Of a stretch of DNA of 64,000 nt, positions 11,690 to 22,465 are shown one piece after another. The stretch's first letter is position 1. Each line of letters begins with the position of its first letter. A program made the translations under genes and the position numbers. This DNA comes from Sabethes cyaneus (Eukaryota > Arthropoda > Insecta > Diptera > Culicidae), in NCBI RefSeq assembly GCF_943734655.1, contig NC_071354.1, positions 70,143,544 to 70,207,543 of the forward strand, given 5' to 3'. The notes under the pieces are model-generated. The model searched no databases, had not been told where the DNA came from, and was given only the letters and a program-made list of their open reading frames with translations.

Positions 11690-13285
11690 TGCAGGTGGCT
11701 CGTGCCGTATCAGAATTCTTCTCTACTGTACTCAATCCTGGACTATTCGTCGTTAATTCGTTGCGCCTCTCGAAAAACGCAGGTCGGTTCTGATCGAGCC
11801 ATTTAGCACGTTGAGCTCGTCTATTCCTGGGCCGGGAGGGGGGGGGGGGAGGGGAGGAGGGGAGTCTCTTGAAGAGAACGGATTTCACTGCACAGTCGTT
11901 CGGCATCCTTGCGATGTGGCCGGCCCACCGTAATCTCCCTACTTTTGCCAGATGTACGATGGAAATCTCTCCAAGTAGTATGGTTGGAGTGGTAAGAGTA
12001 ACAGTAAGAGTACCAACAGAAGAAAAAAAGGAGTGCCTGCAACTCGCAGTTCAAACGCCTACGCCACTCTTCACTATCCGTTTGTAGTCCGCCAAAAATA
12101 GTCCGCAAAACCTTTCGTTCAAATACGGCAAATGCACGTATGTCTTCCGTAAGCAAAGCTACTGTCTCAAGTCTCAAGGACTACCGGTTTGATTAACGTT
12201 TTTCACATCGTCAGCTTTGTGGAACGACGTATACTCTTCGATCGAAGTGTCTTTCGGAGGCAAAAGTAGGCTCGATTTCCAGCATGAATGCGTCGTTGAA
12301 ACTCCTTACTCATACTATTGTCGTCGGTGAACAGAGATCCCAAATATAACGAACTAATCAACCACTTCTAATTCATCGCCGCCAATAGTCACTATCCGTG
12401 GAAGGCGAACGTTGTTTTCTCTGAAGCCTCTTCCTACCATATATCAGGTTTTCGATGCATTCATTTGTAACCCAATCTTTCTAGACTCCGTTTATAGACT
12501 AGTGTAGTTTGCTTTCGCCGTCCCAAGGCTTCTAGTAATGAATGAAATGCCGTTGCTAGCGGTTTTTGGCCATTTTTGTAGAGTTCGACCGGGAGTTGGT
12601 TAACTTCCGTTGAATCTCCTTCTGTTATAACGCCGTTGAGATGCTCATCGAAGAACTGCTTCTACCTGTCGACATCGTGTGCTCGTTTGTGATTCGATTC
12701 CCTCCTAGGAAATGTCAGGTTTCGGTGTGTATCCTTCACCCGGAATAGTTGTTCTAGTTCTTCTCGATCTCTGTCCTGGTAACTTCTGGTTCTTTTTCAT
12801 TCTCAGGATCGTGGTCAACTCATTCTGCGCTCGTCGATACTTGGCCAAATTTTGTCTCACGGCAATGCTTGAAAAGTTTTCCAAGCTCTCTTTTTCCTCT
12901 CCACTGATTGTTGGCATTCTCCGTCAAACCAATCATTTCGTGAGCTCGAGGTTTTCTAGCACCGCGTTTGCGGATTCATTGACGGCCGAGCACATCCCGC
13001 TCCATCCGTCTTCGAGGGTTGACGCATCCAGCTGCACAGAGGAAGATAAAGTTTCATCCAGTATGCGTGCGTCTGATTGCTGAATGTTTAACCAAGGAGG
13101 GCGGCTTTGTCGCGAGGTATAGACCGTCGATAGTTTTGAGTGCACCTCTACTGCAAATAGGTGATGGTCCGAGTTGAGATCCGCACCCCGTACGTTGGTG
13201 ATGTGTGAAAGAAACCGACCATCGATGAGCATATGGTCGAATATGATTCTATACGCGGTCATCACGTAATGTATTATCATATTTG
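11690..13285 (-). pseudogene. Decayed LINE ORF2: endonuclease end, RT C-terminus and tail
   Basis: In minus-strand order: at 13,280-12,933 the end of an APE-type endonuclease (DHMLIDGR, then LNSDHHLFAVEV), followed by the linker that usually precedes RT. At 12,917-12,600 there is a basic segment and the fragment VELYKNGQKPL. At 12,490-12,200 comes the RT C-terminal part (ERLG, then MNASKT, then GGDELEVVD). At 12,177-11,821 is the FERKVLRTIFGGLQ motif, and finally RRAQRAKWLDQ. The RT core with the FADD box is absent, and the frame changes repeatedly through point stops and shifts. It is a non-functional copy with a large internal deletion and no nearby host gene. Confidence 0.78.
11833..11863 (+). 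repeat. G-rich polypurine run
   Basis: A 31 bp tract made only of G and A, including a run of eleven or more G. It lies inside the LINE relic and could form G-quadruplex or slipped structures. It may also be a sequencing-sensitive homopolymer. Confidence 0.8.
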
Positions 13286-14705
13286 AGTAAATAAAAAGAA
13301 AAAAAACACACTTTGGGGGACCTACTTTGGTGGTGGTTTAATCACGGGACTTGCCGGAGCGACTGTCGGCAACGCACTGCTTGTTTCTATCGCACTGATC
13401 GAGTAAATAATATTCTATCTTTTCGGTGGTAGAAACAACGATCAGTCATAGAAAAATACAATCGTCGCATAGGTGTGTGTAGCGCGTATACGGGAATGAT
13501 AGAATTGGGAGAATAAAACAAAACTAGGTATTAGACCACCTAATATAACGGGGGGCAGTAGTTTAGTAAGTTAAAAACATTCGAGTACCAACCGAAAGAG
13601 CGTGGATGCGAGCCCCACTTACCATTACACAATATATTTTTGCTCTATATCGAAATTTGCCAGTTCATCCAGTTAATAATTCTTCGCATCAGATACTTCT
13701 TCCCTTTTCAAAATAGTTTATGTCATGCCCGGGTATACGAGAAGATAAAAAAAATAAAATATAGTGCAAAAATATTGAAAATCGATCAAAAAATCGCTGC
13801 GGTATTTGAACTTTAAATTTTACCACTTTCTGTGACGCTCGCCTATTTAGATTTTTGGAACCTTATCTTCTCGTAAGATGTTATCCTACGAGTGATACAA
13901 TAAATATTTTGATAAAGTAAATATCCGCGGGAAGTTTTCAAAATAACTTTAGAAAGGTTTGGAATTAGAATTGCAAACTGAAGACTTTTCAAAATGGTGA
14001 AATTTTTTAGTTTGATTGAGTCTTAAAACTTGGACGATATCGGGCTTTAATCATTATAGCTTGTGAACCTGAATAAATATTTTTAAATATCAGGAAGGAC
14101 ACAAATATGATGTTTCAACACGATATAATCTTTGCTTCTACTCATCTTGTCTATCAATTATTTTTTTTGTCATTTTGCAATATGAACAGAGCAAATGAAT
14201 AGCTGAAGCGGTGTTTTACTATATTATTTATTTATATTTATATAGGTATTTAGTTTGCTGCTTGTCTTTTTGCAGACTAACAGCAATATATGAGGAAATA
14301 TCGCAACTCCATGCAATCAGCGAAAAGTAAACTGAAAGTATAAATTATTCATCGATAGTTATTTGAGGTTCGAAACATGATGAAAATGGATTTATTTATT
14401 TCATTATGCTTTCCACCACAGAAAAAAACGGGGTCAGCTGAGCGGTTTAACGTTTGTCGGTCAATTATGCAAAATCATAAATTGTTTTTCATGTCGCAGC
14501 TTGTTTCTTTTATATACATGTGATAAATCGGTTTGTGAAAATATCACGAAAAAAAATGCATTGCACTGCTAAGTTGTTCAAAAATCAGCAATTCGGGACA
14601 TCTAATTTGATGAAAATCGTGATGAAAAATATTCCAAATGGGTTGCTTTATATTAGATGGCATTTTAACGTAAACTACCAACGATTTCAAAATATGTGAT
14701 AGAAA
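13286..14705. other. AT-rich stretch without a gene
   Basis: There is no coding signal. The only structured part is the weak tRNA-like stretch at 13,545-13,640, listed separately. Confidence 0.5.
13545..13640 (+). mobile_element. Possible tRNA-like SINE head
   Basis: AGTAGTTTAGTAAG resembles an A box, and GGATGCGAGCCCC about 45 bp later resembles a B box. The acceptor ends do not pair, so this is not a tRNA gene. Target duplications were not found. The call is weak. Confidence 0.3.
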
Positions 14706-15345
14706 CTCAGCGTCCCAGTTGGCTTAGAGCGACGATGCTGGCCTAATAAGCCAGTCGTTGTATGTTCTAATCTAGACTGCGAGAGGCTGTTAGAGTCAAT
14801 AGGTTCGTAGCACTGGCCCTGCAATTGTCCTGTGCTCGAACAGCTGGCTGAAAAGTCTGTCGTATAAACGCAGAAGGTCAACCGAGATAACATAAAATCG
14901 TAATAGAAAGTTCACATTGAATCGTATGCATGTCAATATTACATTGGAATTGTATAGTGATTAGAATGTGTCAAACCAAAATGAACAATAAATTATTTTG
15001 CAGTCGTGCGTGTTCTCATATTCAACTCATGTCTGTGAATCATAAAGCAGTAAAGATGATTGTACTATTAAGTTGTATCTTAATCGTATATTCAGGAGTA
15101 TTAAGTTGCGTATTATAAAACCGCAGTATAAAATGCAAGATACAATTACAAATAATTGTCAAAATTTTCGCACGTATATTGCCTCCACTTTGGTACTTAT
15201 ATGTTCTTATCTGGCGTGAAATATAACTTTTTCGTTCAGATATGATGTCGTATTTCTCAGTTTCAATCGAGATACTCCATATTACCATATTATTTACTGG
15301 GAAGTTTCGATAACGGAATGTAGCACCTAGGTTTTGCTTTGATAG
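14706..15345 (+). mobile_element. tRNA-derived SINE split by an insertion
   Basis: The tRNA-like head has an A box (TGGCTTAGAGC, about 14,719) and a B-box-like GTTCTAATC (about 14,764). The SINE body follows to about 14,892 (GGTTCGTAGCACTGGCCC, CAATTGTCCTGT, AAGTCTGTCG). The expected 3' tail resumes at 15,307 with GATAACGGAATGTAGCACC and TTTTGCTTTG. The body and tail match the SINEs at 8,478 and 38,505. The interrupting piece is listed separately. Confidence 0.75.
14893..15306. mobile_element. 414 bp AT-rich insertion inside the SINE
   Basis: The SINE resumes after this stretch. The 6-mer GATAAC is present at both junctions (about 14,887 and 15,308), as expected for a target duplication. No protein is encoded and long terminal inverted repeats are not obvious. 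The family is unknown. Confidence 0.5.
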
Positions 15346-18229
15346 AAACTAAGGCATATATTTATGATCAAACACCGGAAGCCCTAATTTTTATTATTTC
15401 TAAGAACTTGAGGGGCTTAAAGCATGTCAAAGAAAATCAATTTTAATACCTAACCCAATTGAGCACATCTTACCATAAATACAGTTGTACCTTCCAATTT
15501 CATTTAGCAGCTCGCAGCTACTAAATCCTGAGTCAGCCGAAAAAACATAACCTCTATTTACGCATTTCGATTTCAACATCCCTCCGCGTTTCGGTAGGTA
15601 TTCCCCAAAAACAAACTCTAACCTTCTTGTACTGCCACTTGTCGACTAAGCTGGCGCAAACAGTGCCCTGCCGTGTCCATTCCGGCGGGAAAGTGGATTG
15701 TTTGTCTGTTTTTCTCCGTTCGTTTGGTTCGTTCGCTGCGTACGAGTAGCTATACAATACAGCAGAGCAGTCAGTAGGAAGTTTTCAGAGTCCTCTCGCC
15801 CCTATCGGATTCAACATTCTCGTATTTATCCCGAAACGACTTAACGAAATCCATTTTCCACCCTCCGGACAAACGATCCCGTCCCGCAGCAGCTGCCGTC
15901 GCTGTAGCGCGGGACCGACCGACAGGATCCAAGCCAAAACTTGCACAGATCAACGCCGCCGCCTGTAGCTAATGGTCACCTATTTTGGTCCGGACTTCGG
16001 ACACCGGTCGCCTCTTGTCCGTACTACGCCGGCACCAATTGGAAAGAGTTATTGGATTAAGTTTTATGAAAACAATAAACACCGTATAATAATTTTCTTG
16101 CCTTTGTTGTTTTTCGCTTTCGATGTTGTTGCTCCTTCTCGGGCGGGCGTCGGAACGGAAGGACTCCAGCGAAGGGAAACCTTTTCTGATTTCAGTACAC
16201 CGGAAATTGAACGAGCTGTTTCGGTCTGTTGAGCTTTGCGGCAACTGCTTTTGCTTTCCGACGACGACGATTGTGTTCAGCTATTATCACCGTTGTTTTT
16301 TCCTTTAGCAGGCGAAAATTTGACATCGTCATTAATAAACCGTTTTACGTGCTGCCATTGACATTGTGTGTTGAGAAAAGTTTATCTCCCGGGTGCCTTA
16401 ATGGAGAGGGTAATCGATTGAGTATGAGTTCACAGATCATAAAACATCTCAGCCGAAAAGGATGCGATTGTTTCACTTTGGAATAATGTGCTTCCATTAT
16501 CTTTCCATCCAACCTGGTGCCGTGGTGAATGCAAAATGTAGGCAATCAGATGTTTTACGTCCGTTGGAAAGCGAGGTATTAGTTTTTTTTTTGCTTGAAC
16601 CTTTCCGATTTCGCTATCCTTTCACGCTGTCAGTCAGTCAGCGAGTCAGTTAGTCGGTCGGTCGGTCGGTCTGCCAGGGTCAGTCATTTGAAATAACCGA
16701 TAGGCATCAGTTGTAGCATTCTCCATCGCTCCATCAAGCTGCGACCCGAAACCTGCTGGGTAACGACCCGGCATACAATCATTCCCGGGGGCTGCTGGGC
16801 TGAGAAATGATGCGCGACCTGAGAGAGGATAATCGTAACGAATGGAAAAGTTTGCTCAGACTGAAGTGGGTGATGGATTTTTCTTCCAGAAGCTGCAACA
16901 ACCATCGCTTCGGTTGGTTGTGAGGGCAAATGGGAAAAAACATTTCAATATCCTGCCATTTGCCGAATGAAAGTTCCACTCAGTAATGCGCTAGGATGAA
17001 TGCTTTTTGGGTCAATGATCAACTGGGATGTTCCGAATGATGCACACCGGCTCTAAATTTAACGATGCCGAGTTTGAGTAGGTCACCTGAGTCTTCACGT
17101 TGCTATCCAACAGCCAATATTGTATGTATTTAAATATAGATAATCTAGAAAAGTATTCAGCAATTATTCTTAACGTTTTTCTTCTGTATCCAGCAATTAC
17201 ATCTACGCGAAACACCAGTAAAACGGATGCGTCTATTTTATTGCCCCCTTCTTCCGCAGAAGCGTCTAATGCTCTGCCACTTTATTGCTTCGCGGGTTTA
17301 ATTTCCGTGACCATTAAATCCTTTTCGTGTGGCGACGGCATAAACCTTCGGTCGTGCCAGCCGCTTACACGTGTTAACTTTACGACTCCCGGATGATGAT
17401 CTCGGCGAACTAAGACCGGGCAACGCAATTCGGCTCTATCGCAGCGCCACTATAATTGACCGCGCCGTAAAACAATGTTTGTTTGTGCTACTTTTAGGAC
17501 CACCGGGCGGGCGGTACGCGCGCCCCATTCCCTCGTGATCCGTTATCCAGCTATCGTTCGGTGCTCTAATTAGTAGCAATAGCTTGAACCTCGGCGTGCA
17601 ACAAAGGCATCAATCAGGGTACACTGAAATAAGACGAGTGTTCGGGCAAAAAATATCGCTCCCATTAGCGCCCGGAATGGATCGTGGTAAGATTCAAAAT
17701 ACCTTCTAAGTATATTGGAGCTTTCGTGCCCCGTGAACACGATCCGGATTCGTTAGTAGGTACAGACTGCCGACTCGCTCAATCCGATAGTTGTATCGCA
17801 TGCGGTGGCTAATTAGCCTAATCGAAGTGTTCCATGCAACGATACAAAAATAAAAAATAAAATGCTGGCCACTTCTACCTTTCACACGCAGACCGCGGTA
17901 ACGGTGCAAATTGACTTGTATGAAATGTTGCAACTCCAGAGACACACCCAGCACCGGATTGGGTAGCTCTCCATCGGCCGTCCGGTGATTCGACTAGCAG
18001 TGGTAACTGGCACTGTGATAGTCCTATAATTTGACGAATGTTTTTCGACATTCGTTGGAATTCATGTTGTTCACGCCTTCAAGAGTAATTTTGTTAGTAT
18101 TTTTGCTATATCAAATCATCAAATATTTTTCCAATAACGTTCATGTTCAGATGAAACCCAAGATCGAATCTTTTGTTTTATCTAACATGCCGCAATTGGT
18201 AAAGCTGGTTCCGGTCCTAAAACCGACTT
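15346..18229. other. 2.9 kb without a supportable gene
   Basis: Open frames here are 60 to 98 codons, lack family motifs and overlap on both strands. Apart from the tetranucleotide tract at 16,629 I see no repeats. Confidence 0.45.
16629..16673 (+). repeat. GTCA/GTCG tetranucleotide microsatellite
   Basis: Consecutive GTCA-type units pass into GTCG-type units (four GTCG in a row near 16,653-16,670), with one interruption. Confidence 0.85.
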
Positions 18230-20840
18230 TTCTGCTCCAGATATTGCTCATCAGCCCATTCATTTCCGGTTATACCAGAGAGGCCAGAAACCCAAACCAG
18301 ATGAACGGCATTTAGAATGCTTAGTTCTGCCAATTGAGTGTGATAGGCGATGACTGCTTTAGATTTAGAATTAGCCGCACAAAGGGCTTTTATGGCGGCT
18401 TGACTGTCAGAACAGAAGTAGATAATCTTGCCTATCAGTTCTTTCTAAAGTGCAAACTGAGTTTCGCACATAATTGCTAAGGTTTCAGCTTGAAAAACGG
18501 TGCAGTAACTACGCAACGGATAGGATTCCTCCAATTCCAGCTCACGGCAGTAAACACCAGCACCCGCGTGACCTTCGTACAAGGAACCATCGGTACAACA
18601 GACCACATAGTCGGAAATTTTCCTTTCCATGTAGCCTGATATCCACTTCTCTCTAGGAGGAAAGTCACTTGAGAAAGTCCTATACGGGAAAATACGCATG
18701 AACGCTACATCGCTAGGAGCAAGGGCAAATTTGTCCTCAGCAACAATTTGCGACCCCAATCGAGTATGACCAGAGGAACCGTCCACATACTGCCAAAGGC
18801 CAATCGCGTGTAGTCGATAAGCATATTTAGTGCCTCTTGCTTGAGGTGGAAGTGTAGAGGTTTAATATTGAAAATAGCTTCTAGGGCGGCAGTGGAAGTT
18901 GTAGTAAATGCACCAGACATTGCCATTAAACACATCTTTTGAAGATGGTTTAGCTTTGTCTGGACAGTTACAACTTCCCCTCTCTGCCACCATATAAGAC
19001 AACCATACGCTAGTATTGGTCTGACAACGACCGTGTACAACCAGTGTATATATTTGAGTTTAAGCGCCCACGAGTTGTCAATTGCTCGTCTACATTACCC
19101 AAAGGCCATGCACGCTTTTTTAATTCGGAAATCAATATTTGTGGGCCAGTCAACCTTGGAGTTGAGAATCAACCCCACGTACTTCACCTCGTTCACAACA
19201 TCGACATCCGAATCGTAAAAACGCAGAGCGCGAGCTCCATTGGTATTTCTACGTCTTGAAAATAAGACGATAGATGTTTTGCTCGGATTTACCGAAAGTG
19301 CAGTTTCTCGGCACCTCGTTTCCACGACGCGTAGTGCCTGCTGCATTAAGTCAAATAATGTGCTTATGCACTTTCCAACTACTAGGATGAGATAGTCATC
19401 CGCAAAACCATATGACGGATAGCCTAGACCATTGAGTTTCCTCAGTAGGTTCCATAAAAGAGTGGACATCCACAAACACTTTGCTTCCAAATGCTTGCTT
19501 GCCGTAAGGACGAAAAAAGCAATCGATTACTAAGCATTTGTCCTATCCACTTTATGATTATTGAAGGCACATTATGATAACGAGCAGCCTCCATAATGGG
19601 AGCGAAAGATACGTTATCAAACGCGCCGTCAATATCTAAAAAAGTTCTTAAGCAAGATTCCTTTCGTGAAAAAGCAACCTCAATTTTATTCACCACAACA
19701 TGGAATAAAGTGGTTGTAGACTTGCACAACATGGAATATAGTGGTTGATAAGTATGTTGTGCTGAATGAAGAAGAACTTCTACTAAGCTTGTTTCGCGGA
19801 TGCGGTGGTCAACAATCCGCTCAAGTGCAAGAAAGACGTTAGACTGATTGATCTAAAATTTTTTGCTTGCTCATATGTCGCGCGTCCACCTTTAGGAATA
19901 AACTTAATGATTATTTCTCGCCATTGAGTTGGGATGCACCCAATAGCAATACTACACGCAAACATCCAACATCCTCCTCAGAATATGTTTGAAGTATTTA
20001 AATCCTTTCTGCAGTAGAATAGGTTATATTCCACCTGTTCCAGCTTCCAGAAGATTTGTACAGATAGAAGCTGTTCACGGCCCACTCAATCGCTTCAGTT
20101 GTGACAAGTCTCCGAGCGAAAGCGCATGAGTCTAAGCCACCTAAAACGATTTCTGGATAGATTCGCAATTCAGGTTCCACACAGTCTGGAAAGTGACTAT
20201 AAAAGAGACATTCCAGAATTTCATTGTCATTCGAACAGTATTCACCGTTCGAACTTCGAATGTTATTAACCTGATAATCTTTTTTAAATCGACTTGCTTC
20301 GCCGAAACCGGGAACATTGCTGCAGAACCTGTGCCAGCTCGTGCGTGCCGAAGATCGTAGAGCCTTTTTGTTTAGGCTTTCCGGGCCTGCTTGAAAGGCT
20401 CTACGCCATTCCTACGACGTCTATTCCAGGCTGCCCTGCATCGTTTCTTTAGTTACGCGAGATGAGAGTTCCACCATGGTGTTCCTCTAGTCGTTTTAAT
20501 AGTTTTTAGCGTGCAAGCTACTTCAAAAGCTTTCGCAATTAAAGCTGTTGTGACATCTACAACCACATCCAAGTCGATCGATGACTCAATCGTCGGTTCG
20601 AATCCTAGAAATTTCGTCGCCAGTTCCTCCTTAAAAAGTTCCCAGTCGGAAAATCTCGGATTGCGAAATGTAGCAGCGTTCGACCGTACCAGAGCCTCAC
20701 ATGACACAGTAGGGGCAAGATGTCCAAAGTACTCCGTTCGCGACTGGCATGTTTTCATCCCTCCAGCCATTGGCACGGAGTTACACATTGACATAGGGGC
20801 TCCTGATTTGCCGACTCTCACGGCAGGGTCAGGTCTCGTG
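18230..20840 (-). pseudogene. Decayed LINE ORF2 with RT and RNase H (I/LOA/R1-like)
   Basis: Minus-strand order is pre-RT linker (20,821-20,453, with NPRFSDWELF and TPWWNSHLA), RT (19,965-19,783, IGCIPTQWREIIIKFIPK; 19,732-19,442, FLDIDGAFDNV; 19,490-19,095, YGFADDYLILV and NPSKTSIVLF), the connection region (19,040-18,705, PILAYGCLIWW), then RNase H. The RNase H part holds CTDGSLYEGHAGAGVY (about 18,590), QAETLAI (about 18,480), FCSDSQAAIKAL (about 18,415) and VWVSGLSGITGNEWAD (about 18,300). In that last motif Leu replaces the His usually found before S/G. The RT catalytic FADD is intact, but at least four frameshifts make the copy inactive. A terminal RNase H places it in the I, LOA or R1 group. 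Confidence 0.85.
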
Positions 20841-20942
20841 GCTCAATTTTTGCCTAAATGTACAATTCGGCACCAATAAAATGCCTAAATCTTTCATCGT
20901 ATTCACTCGACTGATGTTTACTGTTGACATTTATAACACTAG

Positions 20943-21823
20943 TTAACAAAATAAAACAAAAAGCGTGACCTCAGTAAGCTGAAGGTGATTTTTCATGTCA
21001 AATTAGTCGCTGAATCCGAAAATGTGGTCAGAAAAATTTAAAGTAGGATAGTTTTTGAGATATGCAATAAAGTTGAAATTTTGCTTAAAGAAAAAAAGTA
21101 CATGCATATAAATACAAATTTCTTTGGCTGCGGTGCACCAATTTCAAATCTCTTTTTTCCATATTAAAGAAGAGAAAATTTGCTATCGATTAGTTGAACT
21201 TCATTTTTCTGTAAGAATAATAGTACTGTAGATATTTGAGAATTTGTTCACCACAAAACAAAAAAGAACGCATTTTTTTGGAATAATTTCAACTTTATCA
21301 AAGGTTTTTTACAAGATTAACGCATTTCAAAAATTTCATTTATTGATAGTTTTAAAGGCCGATAAAAAACAAAGAAATCATGTGGTTAATGATAACAATC
21401 GGTTGAAAATTGTAGAAGTTATGACCATTTTACTAAAACAGTAATATTTGCGCATACAGTTACAGATACAGATACAGTTGAAATTATTCCAAAAAAAGCG
21501 TTCTTTTTTGTTTTGTTGTGAACAAATTCTCAAATATCTGCAGTACTATTATTCTTACAGAAAAATTAAGTTCAACTAATCGATAGCAAATTTTCTCCTC
21601 TTTAATATGGAAAATATGGAGAGATTTGAAATTCGTGCACCACAGCCGGAGAAATTTGTGTTTATATGCATGTACTTTTTTTCTTTAAGCAAAATTTCAA
21701 CTTTATTGCATATCTCAAAAATTATCCTACTTTAATTTTTTCTGACCATATTTTCCATATATGAAATTCCTGACCATATATGAAAAATCACCTTTAGCTT
21801 ACTGAGTTCATAAATGCTGTTAA
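20943..21823. mobile_element. Foldback element with 345 bp inverted arms
   Basis: The left arm (about 20,947-21,293) and right arm (about 21,477-21,819) are reverse complements with a few small differences, around a loop of about 183 bp. Both outer ends carry TTAA (20,943-20,946 and 21,820-21,823) inside ACTAGTTAAC and its complement. TTAA is the piggyBac-type target, but the ends do not begin with the CCY expected of piggyBac, so the class is open. It sits inside the LINE at 20,850-22,465. It has no coding capacity. Confidence 0.8.
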
Positions 21824-22184
21824 CTAGTGTAATCGAACAAAGTAACGTGTCTTTTTCTACAGAAAGAGATGGTATTACATTTCTGCACGTTCACATTCAT
21901 CCCGTTCAACAAGCACCAATCCATTAATGAATTAATATCTGCCTGAATTGCACTGCAGTCACCTGCCGACTTTACTACTCGGAAGAATTTAAGATCATCT
22001 GCAAACATGTATTTGGGAGATTGTATGGTAGAGTACAAATTGTTCACAAACAGAATAAACAGTGGTGGGCCAAGGTGGCTTTCTTGAGGTACACTTGATT
22101 CTATCTTGAAAGGTGTCGAATTGGTTGCATCTATGCGTACATACGCAGTACGTTCAGTGAGGTATGAAAATAACCATCGTGTTA

Positions 22185-22302
22185 AGGGCCAAACAGTATG
22201 CTGCGTCGACGCGTCCGTCAGCGTTATTCTGACAGTTTTCCCATGGATTTACTGTCAAATTGACGCTGACGGATGGGTGGACGCAGCATTCTGTTAGGGC
22301 CT
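22185..22302. mobile_element. 118 bp PIF/Harbinger-like MITE
   Basis: Nearly the whole element is a 55 bp inverted repeat starting AGGGCCAAACAG on the left and AGGCCCTAACAG on the right. It is flanked by TTA at 22,182-22,184 and 22,303-22,305. Removing it with one TTA restores the reading frame of the surrounding LINE across MGFPV and LTRW, apart from a point stop. A 3 bp TWA duplication and GGGCC-type ends fit PIF/Harbinger. Confidence 0.8.
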
Positions 22303-22465
22303 TTAGTCACACAGGGAATCCCATTTTGTCCAATTTAGCTAAGGCACGTGCGGCACTGTATCGAAAGCTTTTGCAAAATCGATATAAACGGCATCGACTT
22401 GCTGTCGTTTATCAAGAGAAGTTAAATAGAGGTGATATATGTGCACATGTTCACTCATTTGCCAG

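Larger units (their letters stand above)
20850..22465 (-). pseudogene. Decayed LINE RT fragment (jockey/CR1-like) split by two insertions
   Basis: From 22,465 downward the minus strand reads LDKRQQVDAVYIDFAKAFDT (RT motif A), then LDKMGFPV. It is cut by a 118 bp MITE, resumes with LTRWLFSYLTERTAYV, VPQESHLGP and MFADDLKFF (motif C), and continues with NVQKCNTISFCRKR and LFDYT. It is cut again by the foldback element at 20,943-21,823 and resumes with VNISRVNTMKDLGILL. Both insertions interrupt a recognisable protein and the LINE continues on the other side, so both are later than the LINE. The endonuclease and the 3' end are missing. The junction with the LINE at 18,230-20,840 lies near 20,845. 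Confidence 0.8.

Noticed and set aside
11821..11910. Pro-rich coding segment on the minus strand
   Set aside because: It is translated from a G-run (plus strand) inside a decayed LINE and is compositional.
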